From: Sulfurospirillum_A sp029027265 | Lineage (GTDB): Bacteria > Campylobacterota > Campylobacteria > Campylobacterales > Sulfurospirillaceae | Assembly (NCBI GenBank): GCA_029027265.1 | Contig: CP093061.1 | Coordinates: 2,728,001-2,792,000, forward strand | Direction of reading: 5' to 3' | Length of the DNA: 64,000 bases | Shown here: piece after piece, positions 16,400 through 26,107 of the stretch | Layout of the letters: each line of letters begins with the position of its first letter | Numbering within the stretch: position 1 is the first letter of the stretch | The notes under the pieces: model-generated | What the model was told of the DNA's origin: nothing | Database searches by the model: none | Seen by the model: the letters and a program-made list of their open reading frames with translations, nothing else | Made by a program: the position numbers and the translations under genes

Positions 16400-16836
16400 T
16401 TTAACAATCCTGCGCCTTTTAAGGTTGTGCTTCTCTCTTTTGCGTACACTCTTTTCCCATCTATTAAATCATATTTCCAAATGGGTGCTGAAGCTTTAAA
16501 ATCTTCTACAAAATCATTTATAAACTTCAAAGCCACTTTTCTTTGTGGGCTTACAACTGCTGAAATATATGAGCTAGCATGATTTGGAACATCACCACGA
16601 GAGTGAGCCATGAGTAAATATGCTCCCTCTTTTTTAGCCTTGACTTGCCAAGCTTCAAACCAACTTTCTAGTATTGGCTCATATATGTCAAAACTAAGTC
16701 CACTTATGCCTTTCTCGTCTCTTACAATCCCAATAAACGGTATATATGCTCCATAGTTTTTATATCTCAAATCGTTAAACCAACGCTCTGTTATTTCCTC
16801 TACATGTAAGGGTCCATCATGCAATTCTAATGACAT
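16396..16836 (-). CDS. moaE: Molybdopterin synthase large subunit MoaE
   Basis: 146 residues. With thiocarboxylated MoaD it converts cyclic pyranopterin monophosphate to molybdopterin. The MoaE fold is visible: GAYIPFIGIVRDEKGISGL, the active-site stretch MAHSRGDVPNHASSYISAVVSPQR and a C-terminal Lys-containing WKYDLIDGKRVYAKERS. It begins three bases after the moaD stop and overlaps moeA. Confidence 0.93.
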   Translation of the reverse strand: MSLELHDGPLHVEEITERWFNDLRYKNYGAYIPFIGIVRDEKGISGLSFDIYEPILESWFEAWQVKAKKEGAYLLMAHSRGDVPNHASSYISAVVSPQRKVALKFINDFVEDFKASAPIWKYDLIDGKRVYAKERSTTLKGAGLLK

Positions 16837-16839
16837 TTC

Positions 16840-17061
16840 TCAGCCTCCACAAACAGGAGGTAAAAGTGAAACTTTATCACCAGCTTCAATCGAAGTATCT
16901 AATGAACAAACTAAACTATCATTTACTGCTACTGCACAAATCTCTAACCACTCTTGAAGCTCTGTATCGTCTTTGAACATCTCTTTTAAATCATTTAAAC
17001 TTTTAATATCTACTTCTATTGTTTCTCTATTTAGTGGTCCTAAAAATTCTATTTTTGCCAT
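16840..17061 (-). CDS. moaD: Molybdopterin synthase sulfur carrier MoaD
   Basis: 73-residue ubiquitin-like sulfur carrier ending in PPVCGG. The free Gly-Gly tail is adenylated by MoeB and thiocarboxylated. A Cys directly before Gly-Gly is somewhat unusual but does not alter the tail. It shares its start region with the stop of the threonine aldolase gene and is followed by moaE. Confidence 0.93.
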   Translation of the reverse strand: MAKIEFLGPLNRETIEVDIKSLNDLKEMFKDDTELQEWLEICAVAVNDSLVCSLDTSIEAGDKVSLLPPVCGG

Positions 17062-18080
17062 TATGTTATCTCCCTTATATCTTTTATGAGCTTATCTACT
17101 GCATTTTTTGTTGAATCCCAAGAGAAAACAAACCTATTTGAACCACCTATGAAAGCGTGAAAAATCCAACCTCTTCTTTTAAGCTCGACTTCCATTTGAA
17201 CACTTAATTTTATAAATACCTCATTTGCGTCGACTGGAAACATTAAATGGACATTATCTATATTCTCAACTGACTGAGAAAAATATGTTGCCATTTCGTT
17301 TGCATTTTTAGCATTTTTCAACCAAACACCATTTTCTAAAAGTCCTAGCCATTGCGCTGAGATAAATCTCATTTTTGAAGCTAACTGTCCTGCTTGCTTT
17401 ACTCTATACTCAAAATCTTCAGCTAACTCTTTATTAAAAAAAACTACTGCTTCGCCAAAAGCTATGCCATTTTTTGTACCACCAAAACTAAGAACATCAA
17501 CACCAGCTTTCCATGTCATTTCTGAGGGCGTACAACCTAAACTTACAAGAGCATTTGCAAATCTTGCTCCATCCATATGAATTTTTAAATTGAACTTATC
17601 TGCTATTTTTTTGATAGCTTTTATCTCTTTTATAGAGTAAGTAACACCTACTTCATTTGATTGGGTTATGCTAATGACTTTTGGTTTAGGATAGTGAATA
17701 TCTGTTCTTTTAGTCGCTAATTCCTCTATGTTAGTTGGATTTAGCTTTCCATTTTCACCACTTGCTAAAAGTAATTTTGAACCATTTGATGCGAACTCTG
17801 GAGCACCACACTCATCTGTTTCTATATGTGCTACTTCATGACAAATAACACTATGATATGATTGACACAATGATGCCAAACTAAGCGAATTTGCTGCTGT
17901 GCCATTAAACACAAAAAAGACTTCACAATCACACTCAAAAATCTCTCTTATTTTTTGTGAGATTTTCGAGGTATATTCATCATTGCCATATGCTGGTGCT
18001 GAACCTGCATTTGATTCTATAATAGCATTTAAAACCTCTGGACAAATACCTGAGTAATTATCACTTCCAAACTGCTCCAT
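17061..18080 (-). CDS. ltaE: Low-specificity threonine aldolase
   Basis: 339 residues from the chosen ATG at 18080, preceded by AAGGAGAG; a TTG eight codons upstream is rejected because that ribosome site lies inside it. PLP-dependent aldolase that splits threonine or allo-threonine to glycine and acetaldehyde. Signatures are FGSDNYSGICPEVL, HMDGARFANAL and the PLP-Lys segment VLSFGGTKNGIAFGEAVVF. It heads the molybdopterin gene run, probably by chance of operon structure. Its leader carries a 70-bp block also found before recA. Confidence 0.92.
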   Translation of the reverse strand: MEQFGSDNYSGICPEVLNAIIESNAGSAPAYGNDEYTSKISQKIREIFECDCEVFFVFNGTAANSLSLASLCQSYHSVICHEVAHIETDECGAPEFASNGSKLLLASGENGKLNPTNIEELATKRTDIHYPKPKVISITQSNEVGVTYSIKEIKAIKKIADKFNLKIHMDGARFANALVSLGCTPSEMTWKAGVDVLSFGGTKNGIAFGEAVVFFNKELAEDFEYRVKQAGQLASKMRFISAQWLGLLENGVWLKNAKNANEMATYFSQSVENIDNVHLMFPVDANEVFIKLSVQMEVELKRRGWIFHAFIGGSNRFVFSWDSTKNAVDKLIKDIREIT

Positions 18081-18151
18081 TAATCTCTCCTTCTCAAGGA
18101 ACAAAGCCCCTTAAAAATTCCTTTCACTAAAGCTATCGCTTTGCGAAGAAT
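18081..18151 (-). repeat. 70-bp leader block, copy 1 (before ltaE)
   Basis: Aligns without gaps to 54081-54151 before recA. On the minus strand both read GCAAAGC-nnn-AGCTTTAGTG, then AGGAATTTTTAAGG, a second complementary pair (AAGG...CCTT) and AAGGAGA. The copies share two hairpin-capable segments and end in a Shine-Dalgarno sequence. In this copy the ribosome site serves the ltaE ATG directly. Function unknown; a mobile or shared 5' leader is possible. Confidence 0.6.
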
Positions 18152-18229
18152 TTATTTCCATATTTATTTTAAAGATTATACCAAAATAGTATAACAATAT
18201 GATACAATAACATTAAAAAAAGAGTGTGT

Positions 18230-18892
18230 ATGCTTTTCGGCAAAATAGACTACATAAACCTACTTCCTTTTCACCTATTTTTAAAAAAATCAAATTTAAC
18301 AAATGCTCTAAAACAGTCTTGCGAATACAAAAAATCATATCCAGCAGATATAAACATACAATTTAAAAACAGAAGAGTTGATGGTGCTTTTATTTCTAGC
18401 ATAGAGTCAACTTCAAAATCTTTTAAAACTTTGCCACTAGGCATTGTTGCTAAAAAGCATGTTACAAGTGTATTGGTAAAGAAAAATACTATATGCTCCA
18501 AAGACCCTCACTCAGCTACTTCCAACGTTTTAGCAAAAGTTTTAGGCATAAATGGCAAAGTGCAAATTGGTGACAAAGCACTAAAACTTTATCTTGAAAA
18601 TCCTCAAGATTATATAGATTTAGCAAAAGAATGGAACGATAGATATAATTTACCTTTTGTATTTGCTAGACTTAGTATCAATAGACATTTTTCTATTTAT
18701 AAAAAACTCTCAGTTAGCTTTAAAAACAATCGTATTAAAATACCACAATACATACTCAAAAAGTATGCTTCTGAGCGAAAGATACCTCCAAAAGAAATTT
18801 TGAAGTATCTTTCGTTGATAAGCTATAAAATCGGTGTAAAAGAGAGGAGAGGATTAAAACTTTTTCTAAAGAAAAGTAAAGTCCTCAAGTAA
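18230..18892 (+). CDS. mqnA: Chorismate dehydratase MqnA (futalosine pathway)
   Basis: 221 residues from ATG 18230; a GTG two codons upstream is possible. It removes water from chorismate to give 3-enolpyruvylbenzoate, the first step of the futalosine route to menaquinone, the route used by Campylobacterota. Seen are the N-terminal GKIDYINLLPFHLFL, the central DGAFISSIES and the C-terminal NLPFVFARLSIN. The family is usually somewhat longer, so this is a compact member. A TACAAT box at 18203-18208 is a probable -10, and the gene is divergent from ltaE. Confidence 0.88.
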   Translation: MLFGKIDYINLLPFHLFLKKSNLTNALKQSCEYKKSYPADINIQFKNRRVDGAFISSIESTSKSFKTLPLGIVAKKHVTSVLVKKNTICSKDPHSATSNVLAKVLGINGKVQIGDKALKLYLENPQDYIDLAKEWNDRYNLPFVFARLSINRHFSIYKKLSVSFKNNRIKIPQYILKKYASERKIPPKEILKYLSLISYKIGVKERRGLKLFLKKSKVLK

Positions 18893-18921
18893 TTTATAAA
18901 CATAATTAAGGAAATAATAAA

Positions 18922-20283
18922 ATGTCAGTTCACAAGTATATTGATAAAGTGATGAAAAGTACTATGCAAAGTACTCCAGGTCAAACAGAATTTTATCAAG
19001 CAGTAGAAGAAGTTCTTGTAACATTAGAGCCAATCTTAAAAGCTGAACCAAAGTATGATGAACAAAATATCTTAGAGAGAATAGTCATCCCTGAGAGACA
19101 AATTATCTTTCGTGTAACATGGATGGATGATGCTGGTAAAATTCAGACAAACATCGGGTACCGTGTACAATTTAACTCCGCTATTGGACCTTACAAAGGT
19201 GGACTTCGTTTTCACCCAAGTGTTAACTTAGGAATCGTTAAGTTCCTAGGCTTTGAACAAATTTTCAAAAACTCTCTAACCGGACTTTCTATTGGTGGTG
19301 GTAAAGGTGGTTCTAACTTTGACCCTAAAGGTAAAAGTGATGGTGAAATCATGAGATTTTGTCAATCATTTATGATAGAACTTTCAAAGCATATTGGTGA
19401 AACAAGAGACATTCCTGCTGGTGATATTGGTGTTGGTGGACGTGAAATTGGTTATATGTTTGGTGAGTACAAAAGACTTACTGGTAACTTTGAAGGAATC
19501 CTTACAGGAAAAGGACTTAACTGGGGTGGAAGTTTAGCAAGAACAGAAGCAACAGGTTTTGGTTCAGTATACTTTGCAGAGAATGTTTTAAACAAAACAG
19601 GTAATTCACTAGAAGGAAAAATTGCTGCAGTATCAGGTTCTGGTAATGTTGCGATTTATACTATACAGAAACTTTATGACATGGGAGCAAAAGCGGTAAC
19701 GTGTAGTGATTCTCGTGGTATGATTTACGATAAAAATGGTATTGATTTAGATACACTAAAACTAATCAAAGAGATAAGAAGACATTCGTTAGAAGAGTAT
19801 GCTCAAATACATAAAGATGCAACTTACCTTCCAGTTCATAGTTATCCAGAAGGAACAAATGCAGTGTGGGGAGTTCCTTGTGACGTAGCATTCCCAAGTG
19901 CAACTCAAAACGAACTAAACCTTGCCGATATGAAAAATCTACATAAAAATGGATGTATTTTAGTATGTGAAGGCGCAAACATGCCTACAACTCCTGAAGC
20001 AATAGAGTATATGCTAGCAAACAAAATGATGTTTGGACCTGCAAAAGCTGCCAATGCTGGGGGTGTTGCAACTTCTCAACTAGAAATGAGCCAAAATGCA
20101 AGTATGCAAAAATGGACGTTTGCTGATGTTGATAGTAAACTTAGAAGTATTATGAAAAATATCTTTGATCTCTCTTATGATACATCAAAAGAGTTCGAAG
20201 ATGAAGGTAACATTATGATGGGAGCCAACATTGCTGGCTTTAGAAAAGTTGCTGATTCTATGATAGACCAAGGTGCTGTGTAA
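18922..20283 (+). CDS. gdhA: NADP-type glutamate dehydrogenase
   Basis: 453 residues, the size of hexameric bacterial GdhA. It interconverts 2-oxoglutarate plus ammonia and glutamate. The catalytic Lys region GGGKGGSNFDPKGKSDGEIM, the PAGDIGVGGREIGYMFGEYK segment and the nucleotide-binding VSGSGNVAIYTIQKL are all present. An AAGGAAA ribosome site precedes the ATG. A palindromic terminator follows at 20301. Confidence 0.97.
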   Translation: MSVHKYIDKVMKSTMQSTPGQTEFYQAVEEVLVTLEPILKAEPKYDEQNILERIVIPERQIIFRVTWMDDAGKIQTNIGYRVQFNSAIGPYKGGLRFHPSVNLGIVKFLGFEQIFKNSLTGLSIGGGKGGSNFDPKGKSDGEIMRFCQSFMIELSKHIGETRDIPAGDIGVGGREIGYMFGEYKRLTGNFEGILTGKGLNWGGSLARTEATGFGSVYFAENVLNKTGNSLEGKIAAVSGSGNVAIYTIQKLYDMGAKAVTCSDSRGMIYDKNGIDLDTLKLIKEIRRHSLEEYAQIHKDATYLPVHSYPEGTNAVWGVPCDVAFPSATQNELNLADMKNLHKNGCILVCEGANMPTTPEAIEYMLANKMMFGPAKAANAGGVATSQLEMSQNASMQKWTFADVDSKLRSIMKNIFDLSYDTSKEFEDEGNIMMGANIAGFRKVADSMIDQGAV

Positions 20284-20300
20284 AAACACCTCCTTAAACT

Positions 20301-20330
20301 AAAGACTCCTTTACATGTAAGGGAGTCTTT
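20301..20330. terminator. 30-base palindrome between gdhA and upp
   Basis: AAAGACTCC (20301-20309) pairs with GGAGTCTTT (20322-20330), and the centre TTACATGTAA (20311-20320) is self-complementary. A further TTACATGTAA begins one base later, at 20330. It lies between convergent genes and probably terminates both. Confidence 0.65.
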
Positions 20331-20364
20331 ACATGTAAAGAAAATCATTATGGTATCTGCTGAT

Positions 20365-20988
20365 TTAAGAGTTAAAAACTCTATCGCCTGCATCTCCCAA
20401 TCCTGGGATAATATAGCCTTTTTCGTTAAGTTTTTCATCTATACAAGCCGTATAAACTGAAACATCCGGATGAACTTTTGCAAAAGCTTCAATGCCCTCT
20501 GGAGCACAAACAAGTGCAATAAATCTTATATTTTTTACACCTTTTTCTTTTAGGAAATTTACTGCATCAATTGCGGTTCCACCTGTTGCAAACATAGGAT
20601 CAATGATGATAGCAGTACGTTCTGCATGGTCTTCAGGCAATTTTGCATAGTAAAATTCAGGTTCTAGAGTCTCTTCATTTCTCTGAAATCCTAAGAATCC
20701 AACACTAGCATCAGGAATAAGCTTAAAAATTCCATCAAGCATACCAAGAGCTGCTCTAAGAATTGGACAAATCATCAGCTTAGTATCTAATTTTTGACAC
20801 TCAGCTTCGGCAACAGGCGTTTGCACTTTTACACTTTTTAGTGGTAAATCTCTAGTTGCTTCAAAAAGCATTAGATACGAAATTTCATCCACTAAAAGTC
20901 TAAACTGAAAAGATTCAGTCTTCTCATCTCTCAAAATCGAAAGCTTATGCTCAATTAATGGGTGCTTTATTACATGTATGTTTTTCAT
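20365..20988 (-). CDS. upp: Uracil phosphoribosyltransferase
   Basis: 207 residues, full length. It makes UMP from uracil and PRPP in pyrimidine salvage. The PRPP-binding loop IIDPMFATGGTAIDAV and the C-terminal uracil-binding GYIIPGLGDAGDRVF are clear, and the N-terminal VIKHPLIEHKLSILRD is typical. It follows adk by six bases, so the two nucleotide-metabolism genes are likely cotranscribed. Confidence 0.97.
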   Translation of the reverse strand: MKNIHVIKHPLIEHKLSILRDEKTESFQFRLLVDEISYLMLFEATRDLPLKSVKVQTPVAEAECQKLDTKLMICPILRAALGMLDGIFKLIPDASVGFLGFQRNEETLEPEFYYAKLPEDHAERTAIIIDPMFATGGTAIDAVNFLKEKGVKNIRFIALVCAPEGIEAFAKVHPDVSVYTACIDEKLNEKGYIIPGLGDAGDRVFNS

Positions 20989-20994
20989 TTATTA

Positions 20995-21636
20995 TTAACC
21001 TATTGCTTTAAACATATCTTTTGTAACTTGTGCAACTTCTTTTGTTCCATCAAGTTCTAACATAACACCCATATCTGTATAAAATGCTATGAGAGGTGCT
21101 GTTTGCGTATGATACGCTTCAAGTCTACTCTTTACAGTTTCAGCATTGTCATCTTTTCTAATAATAAGCTTACCACTACAGTAATCACAAATATTTTCTA
21201 CTTTTGAAGGATTAAACTCCACATGAAAAGATGCACCACATTCACTACAAACTCTACGACCCGTAATTCTTCCTACTATAAGCGAATCAGGAACACTCAA
21301 AGATATAACTTTATCAAGCTCTTTATTCATGTTGCCCATCAACTCTTTTAGAGCAACTGCCTGCGGAAGAGTTCTTGGAAACCCATCAAGAATAAAGCCT
21401 TTTTGACAGTCATCTTCAGCCAATCGATCTTTAATAATTCCTATGATAGTAGAATCAGGAACAAGTTTCCCCTCATCCATAAACTTCTTCGCTTCCATAC
21501 CCATATTTGTTTTGTCGCCTATTGCAGCTCTTAGGATATCTCCTGTTGAGATTTGTGGAATACCGTATTTTTCTATCAAAAACTTCGCTTGTGTACCTTT
21601 TCCTGCACCAGGTGCGCCAAATACCATTAGATTCAT
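20995..21636 (-). CDS. adk: Adenylate kinase
   Basis: 213 residues. It converts AMP and ATP to two ADP. The P-loop GAPGAGKGTQ, the DGFPRTLPQA segment and the lid Arg RITGRRVC are present. The lid carries a four-Cys zinc site (CSECGASF and CDYCSGK), as in Gram-positive and some Campylobacterota enzymes rather than E. coli. AAGGAGA stands eight bases before the first ATG, confirming the start. Confidence 0.97.
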   Translation of the reverse strand: MNLMVFGAPGAGKGTQAKFLIEKYGIPQISTGDILRAAIGDKTNMGMEAKKFMDEGKLVPDSTIIGIIKDRLAEDDCQKGFILDGFPRTLPQAVALKELMGNMNKELDKVISLSVPDSLIVGRITGRRVCSECGASFHVEFNPSKVENICDYCSGKLIIRKDDNAETVKSRLEAYHTQTAPLIAFYTDMGVMLELDGTKEVAQVTKDMFKAIG

Positions 21637-21740
21637 GAGAATAGTCTCCTTATTTATTTTTTATAAGTATATAAAAATTGTATTTAATAAGAGATAAGAG
21701 TTAGAAGTTAGAGGTAAGTTTTAGCTCACCTCTGTTTAAA

Positions 21741-23021
21741 TTATTTTTTTTCTGATTCAATTTGCCATATTAGTTTTGAATAATATGCATCTATATCAAA
21801 ATTATCCCCTATTCTAGCTACACCATCTTCAATAGCTGCACGAGCTACGGCTGTACTAACTTCAGGAAGAACTCTTCTATCAAATGGTTTTGGGATAATA
21901 TAATCTAAACCAAACTTTAAATCAGCTCCATCATAAGCATCTTTTACATATTGAGGAACATCTTTTTTAGCCAACTTTGCAAGTGCTTTTGCAGCTGCCA
22001 TTTTCATATTTTCAGTTACTTTAGTTGCTCTAACATCTAAAGCCCCTCTAAATATAAATGGGAAACCTAAAACGTTGTTTACTTGGTTAGGATAGTCACT
22101 TCTTCCTGTTCCCATCATAACGTCATCTCTAACTTCTGCTACAAGCTCAGGAAGTACTTCCGGAACTGGATTTGAAAGAGCAAAAATGATTGGATTTGGA
22201 TTCATAGCAGCTATCATCTCTTTACTTACAATATTTGGAGCAGAAAGTCCTAAGAACATATCAGCACCTTTCATAGCGTCATCTAAAGTTCTATCTTCTG
22301 TTTCAATTGCAAATGCAGCCTTATACTTGTTAAGGTCATCTCTTTTTGAGTGAATTACTCCTTTTGAATCAAGCATAACTATATGCTTAGCTCCCAAAAG
22401 TCTGTACATCTTAGCACAAGCAATTCCAGCAGCTCCAGCTCCTGAAACAACTATCTTCATCTTTTCAAGATCTTTTCCACTAATTTCAAGCGCATTGATA
22501 AGTCCCGCAGTTGTTATCATAGCAGTTCCATGTTGATCATCATGCATAACAGGAATATCTACTAATGCTTGAAGTTTTTCTTCTATCTCAAAGCATTGAG
22601 GTGCTTTTATGTCTTCTAGGTTAATTCCACCAAAAGTTGGAGATATAGCTTTACATATTTGTACTATTTTTTCAGGGTCATGCTCATCTAATTCTATATC
22701 AAAAGCATCAATGTTTGCAAACGCTTTAAAAAGTACAGATTTACCTTCCATAACAGGCTTACCAGCAATTCCACCAATATTCCCAAGGCCAAGAACTGCT
22801 GTTCCATCACTAATAACCGCAACTAAGTTACCTTTGTTTGTATACTTATATGCTAACTCAGGATCCTTAGCAATATCTCTACAAGGATAAGCAACACCTG
22901 GAGTATATGCCATAGACAAATCTCTTGCTGTATCACAAGGTTTTGTAATATCTATCCCAATCTTTCCACCAATGTGGTACTCTAGTGACTCTTCTTTTGT
23001 TACCTTAATATTTACTGCCAC
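21741..23021 (-). CDS. maeB: Malic enzyme (malate to pyruvate)
   Basis: 426 residues: malic and NAD-binding domains only, without the phosphotransacetylase-like tail of long E. coli MaeB. The catalytic region AYTPGVAYPCRDIAKDP, the ISDGTAVLGLGNIG segment, the metal-binding VMHDDQHGTA and the Rossmann motif VSGAGAAGIACAK are seen. It oxidatively decarboxylates malate to pyruvate; cofactor preference cannot be read. It starts one base after the gltX stop. Confidence 0.92.
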   Translation of the reverse strand: MAVNIKVTKEESLEYHIGGKIGIDITKPCDTARDLSMAYTPGVAYPCRDIAKDPELAYKYTNKGNLVAVISDGTAVLGLGNIGGIAGKPVMEGKSVLFKAFANIDAFDIELDEHDPEKIVQICKAISPTFGGINLEDIKAPQCFEIEEKLQALVDIPVMHDDQHGTAMITTAGLINALEISGKDLEKMKIVVSGAGAAGIACAKMYRLLGAKHIVMLDSKGVIHSKRDDLNKYKAAFAIETEDRTLDDAMKGADMFLGLSAPNIVSKEMIAAMNPNPIIFALSNPVPEVLPELVAEVRDDVMMGTGRSDYPNQVNNVLGFPFIFRGALDVRATKVTENMKMAAAKALAKLAKKDVPQYVKDAYDGADLKFGLDYIIPKPFDRRVLPEVSTAVARAAIEDGVARIGDNFDIDAYYSKLIWQIESEKK

Positions 23022-23022
23022 G

Positions 23023-24411
23023 CTATACTCCTATTTGTATTAAATTGTCAATTCTTTTAACAACATCTTTAAACCCAACTATGCTCAACACATCAAATAC
23101 AGATGGACTCACCGCACTCCCTACTATTGCTATTCTTATAGGTTGAGCTAAATGTTTTAACTTTAACCCACGATTCTCTAAAAATCTATTTGCAACCTCT
23201 TTGAACTCATCTGCCAAAGTTATCTCACCTTTTGCTTTAAGTTCCTCATTGAATGCTCCTAAAATTTCTAGTGCATCACCTTTTAAAAACTTTTCAACCG
23301 CTTTTTCATCATATTTATTTGGTTCAATTATAATAGAATTAACCATAGATTTTAATTCATTCATATCTTTGGCTCTATCTCTTAATAAATCTATAAGCTC
23401 TACTCTTTTTTCAAAACTACTTAAATCTAAATCATACTCTTTTAAAACCTCTACCAACCTATCTACATGTAATGTCTTTATGTAGTTTGCGTTTATCCAT
23501 GAAAGTTTCTCTGCATTATATGCTGAAGCAGATTTGTTAATGCTATTTGGATCAAAAAGTTCTAACATCTCGTTCATACTAAAAATTTCTTGGTCACCAT
23601 GACTCCAGCCAAGACGAACAAGAAAGTTTAAAAGGGCTTCAGGTAAAAAGCCATCTTTTTTGTAATCCATAACATCCATAGCCCCATCTCTCTTTGAGAG
23701 TTTTTTACCACTTGGATTTAGTATCATAGGAACATGGTAAAACTTTGGTTTTTCAAAACCAAGAGCTTCATAAACTACCATCTGTTTTGGAGTATTGGAA
23801 AGGTGGTCATCTCCACGAATAACCTCTGTAACTTCCATCAAAGCATCATCTATAGCTACTACAAAATTATACAGTGGAGTTCCATCAGCTCTTGCAATAA
23901 CAAAGTCATCTAACACATCTTTTACATTGAATTTAACTTCACCTTTAACACCATCAACAAAACTGATCTCACCTTCAAGTGGAGCTTTTATACGTACAAC
24001 TGGTTCAACACCATTTGGAGGTGTTCCCTTAAAATCTCTATATCTTCCATCGTACTTTGTGCGTTCTTTGTTTGCTTTTTGCTTTTCGTAGAGTTCATTT
24101 TTTTCTTCACTGCTCATATAGCAATAGTAAGCTTTACCTTCATCCAAAAGTTGTTGAACATATTTTTTATATATATCAAATCTATTTGATTGGTAAGTAA
24201 TTGTCTCATCATGGCTAAGTCCAGTCCACCTAAAAGCTTCTTCAATAGCAACTGCAGCCTCTTTTGAATTTCTTTTCAAATCCGTATCTTCGATTCTTAA
24301 AAGAAATTTTCCACCATTTTTTTTTGCCCACAAATAGCAATATAGTGCAGTCCTAAGACCTCCAATATGTAAATACCCTGTTGGAGATGGTGCAAAACGG
24401 GTTACTACCAT
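23023..24411 (-). CDS. gltX: Glutamyl-tRNA synthetase
   Basis: 462 residues, class I synthetase. The HIGH-type motif is in SPTGYLHIGGLRTAL, followed by LLRIEDTD, and the KMSKS-type motif is KLSKRDGAMD. It charges tRNA-Glu. Campylobacterota often carry two gltX genes, one of which acts on tRNA-Gln before amidation; the window does not show which kind this is. It is probably cotranscribed with the malic enzyme gene. Confidence 0.95.
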   Translation of the reverse strand: MVVTRFAPSPTGYLHIGGLRTALYCYLWAKKNGGKFLLRIEDTDLKRNSKEAAVAIEEAFRWTGLSHDETITYQSNRFDIYKKYVQQLLDEGKAYYCYMSSEEKNELYEKQKANKERTKYDGRYRDFKGTPPNGVEPVVRIKAPLEGEISFVDGVKGEVKFNVKDVLDDFVIARADGTPLYNFVVAIDDALMEVTEVIRGDDHLSNTPKQMVVYEALGFEKPKFYHVPMILNPSGKKLSKRDGAMDVMDYKKDGFLPEALLNFLVRLGWSHGDQEIFSMNEMLELFDPNSINKSASAYNAEKLSWINANYIKTLHVDRLVEVLKEYDLDLSSFEKRVELIDLLRDRAKDMNELKSMVNSIIIEPNKYDEKAVEKFLKGDALEILGAFNEELKAKGEITLADEFKEVANRFLENRGLKLKHLAQPIRIAIVGSAVSPSVFDVLSIVGFKDVVKRIDNLIQIGV

Positions 24412-24563
24412 AGATTTTCCTTCAATTATGTCAAAATTGTGTCAAATTGTTACTCTATTTAACTATTTTTTTTCATAAAAGAGACAATTTAGCATATTTT
24501 AATTTAGTTTTTTAAAAATAATGTTATCATTGTAAGCTATTTTTACTTACAAAAGGATTATTA

Positions 24564-25406
24564 TTGAAGATTATTCCTCGATTATTATTTAGCGCATCTA
24601 TTTGTGCAACCCTCGGCTTTTCTGGAATCATTACAGGTATTTCAGTCATTATTAATGATGAACCAATAACACTTTATGAAGTTTATAAATACTCACAAAA
24701 GTATAAAATTTCAAGAAAAGAGTCTCTTGATTTATTAGTTAGACAAAAACTAGAGAACTCTCAAATAAAAAAACTTCGCATCAACGCAGATATGTTTGAA
24801 GTAGATACATACATAGAAGACTTGGCTAATAAAAATGGTCTAAGTCAATATGAGTTTTTAAATATGCTCAAAGGAAAAGATATAAAAATTCCTCAATATA
24901 AAGAAGAGATAAAAGAGAAAATAAAAAAAGATAAACTCTATCGAAACATATATAGAAACAAATTAAAAGCTGTAGAAGAAGAAGAAATGTCAAAATTTTA
25001 TAAAGAAAACCCAGCCGAATTCAAAGTGGCAAATAGCTTTAACATCTCTATATATACAGCACAAAAAACTGCAGATTTACAAGCTATTCAAAACAACCCA
25101 ATGCTCCAACCAGCAAATGTTAAAATAGAAAATAAACTTATTAATGCCAAAACACTTGATAATAAACTAAAAGCACTATTAAACGGTACAAAACAAGGAA
25201 TGTTCACTCAAATATTGAACATCCAGAATACTCCAACCATGTTTTATATAAAAGAGAAAAAAGATTTTACACAGATACCTTATGATGATGTAAAAAAGAG
25301 TATTAATAGAGTTATATCTAAACAACATGAAGAGCAGGTAGTAAAAGATTATTTTGAAAAACTAAAATCTTCTGCAACTATTACAGTAGTAAGATCTCCG
25401 TCTTAA
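24564..25406 (+). CDS. SurA-N-like periplasmic chaperone (PEB4-type)
   Basis: 280 residues with a TTG start after AAAGGA, a signal sequence (about 1-22) and a SurA N-terminal-like helical domain: VIINDEPITLYEVYKYS, ISRKESLDLLVRQKLE and IYRNKLKAV. No clear PpiC parvulin core is seen; the region around 150-230 is only weakly similar. It resembles PEB4/Cj0596-type outer-membrane protein chaperones of Campylobacter. It is divergent from gltX; the 150 bases between carry only weak AT-rich promoter sequence. Confidence 0.7.
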   Translation: MKIIPRLLFSASICATLGFSGIITGISVIINDEPITLYEVYKYSQKYKISRKESLDLLVRQKLENSQIKKLRINADMFEVDTYIEDLANKNGLSQYEFLNMLKGKDIKIPQYKEEIKEKIKKDKLYRNIYRNKLKAVEEEEMSKFYKENPAEFKVANSFNISIYTAQKTADLQAIQNNPMLQPANVKIENKLINAKTLDNKLKALLNGTKQGMFTQILNIQNTPTMFYIKEKKDFTQIPYDDVKKSINRVISKQHEEQVVKDYFEKLKSSATITVVRSPS

Positions 25407-26089
25407 TCTAAAAGAAATGAAACTTTATCTTTAAGCAAGCTTGCATCATGAGCTTGTTTAAGTTCTTCAATATTTGGAGTTAACTTTGTTAACTCTTTTG
25501 AGAACATATTTGATTCTATGTGAATGAGAGGGTTTTTGGAATTTAAAACTGCCATATGGTTGAAGTTTATAACTTCTATCTTAGTTTTTATACTATCTAT
25601 ATTTTCTTTTATTGAGCCGAGTCCATCTATGAAACTATTTATTCCTATGCTATTTCCTAGTACAAAATCCTCTATATTAGTCTCATTTATCATAGAAAGT
25701 CTAAACTCAAAATTACCAATACTAATTGCATGTTCAGCATAAAAAAGACCAGAATCATTAAACATAGTATTATCTACTATATCTTGCATGCTTAGGCTTA
25801 TCTCTTCAAACTTTTCATTTATTTCACTCTCTTGAGAGATAAAAAATGAGAATTTTTCGTTAAGTTTTTGCAACTCTTCACTGCCACTTTGAAGTTTCGA
25901 GATAGAACTATGTGCAATTTGCAACATAGCCATGGATTCATTTGATTCTAATAGAGATATTGAAGTTATACTCTTGCCTTCAAAAGTATCTACTATATTT
26001 TGCGTTGTATTGTGCTCTGGAGTTGAGGTATTAGATTTTTTTTGTTCAATAAAGTTTATGCTGTGTGCACTACTTCCATCAATCTTCAT
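25403..26089 (-). CDS. Small flagellin-like protein
   Basis: 228 residues without signal peptide. The pattern ESNESMAMLQIAHSSISKLQ, then LQKLNEKFSFF and IVDNTMFNDSGLFY parallels the D1 helix region of flagellins (ETIGMMQIAD...VDTTSYNGKSLL in the gene at 29700). It seems a degenerate flagellin relative without the usual N-terminal D0 segment or central domain. It ends overlapping the chaperone gene and lies upstream of nothing flagellar. A secreted or regulatory flagellin-like role is possible; the evidence is modest. Confidence 0.55.
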   Translation of the reverse strand: MKIDGSSAHSINFIEQKKSNTSTPEHNTTQNIVDTFEGKSITSISLLESNESMAMLQIAHSSISKLQSGSEELQKLNEKFSFFISQESEINEKFEEISLSMQDIVDNTMFNDSGLFYAEHAISIGNFEFRLSMINETNIEDFVLGNSIGINSFIDGLGSIKENIDSIKTKIEVINFNHMAVLNSKNPLIHIESNMFSKELTKLTPNIEELKQAHDASLLKDKVSFLLD

Positions 26090-26107
26090 CCAATACCTCC
26101 TGTAAGT

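Noticed and set aside
18085..18104. TTG start eight codons upstream in ltaE
   Set aside because: The AAGGAGAG ribosome site for ATG 18080 lies inside that extension.
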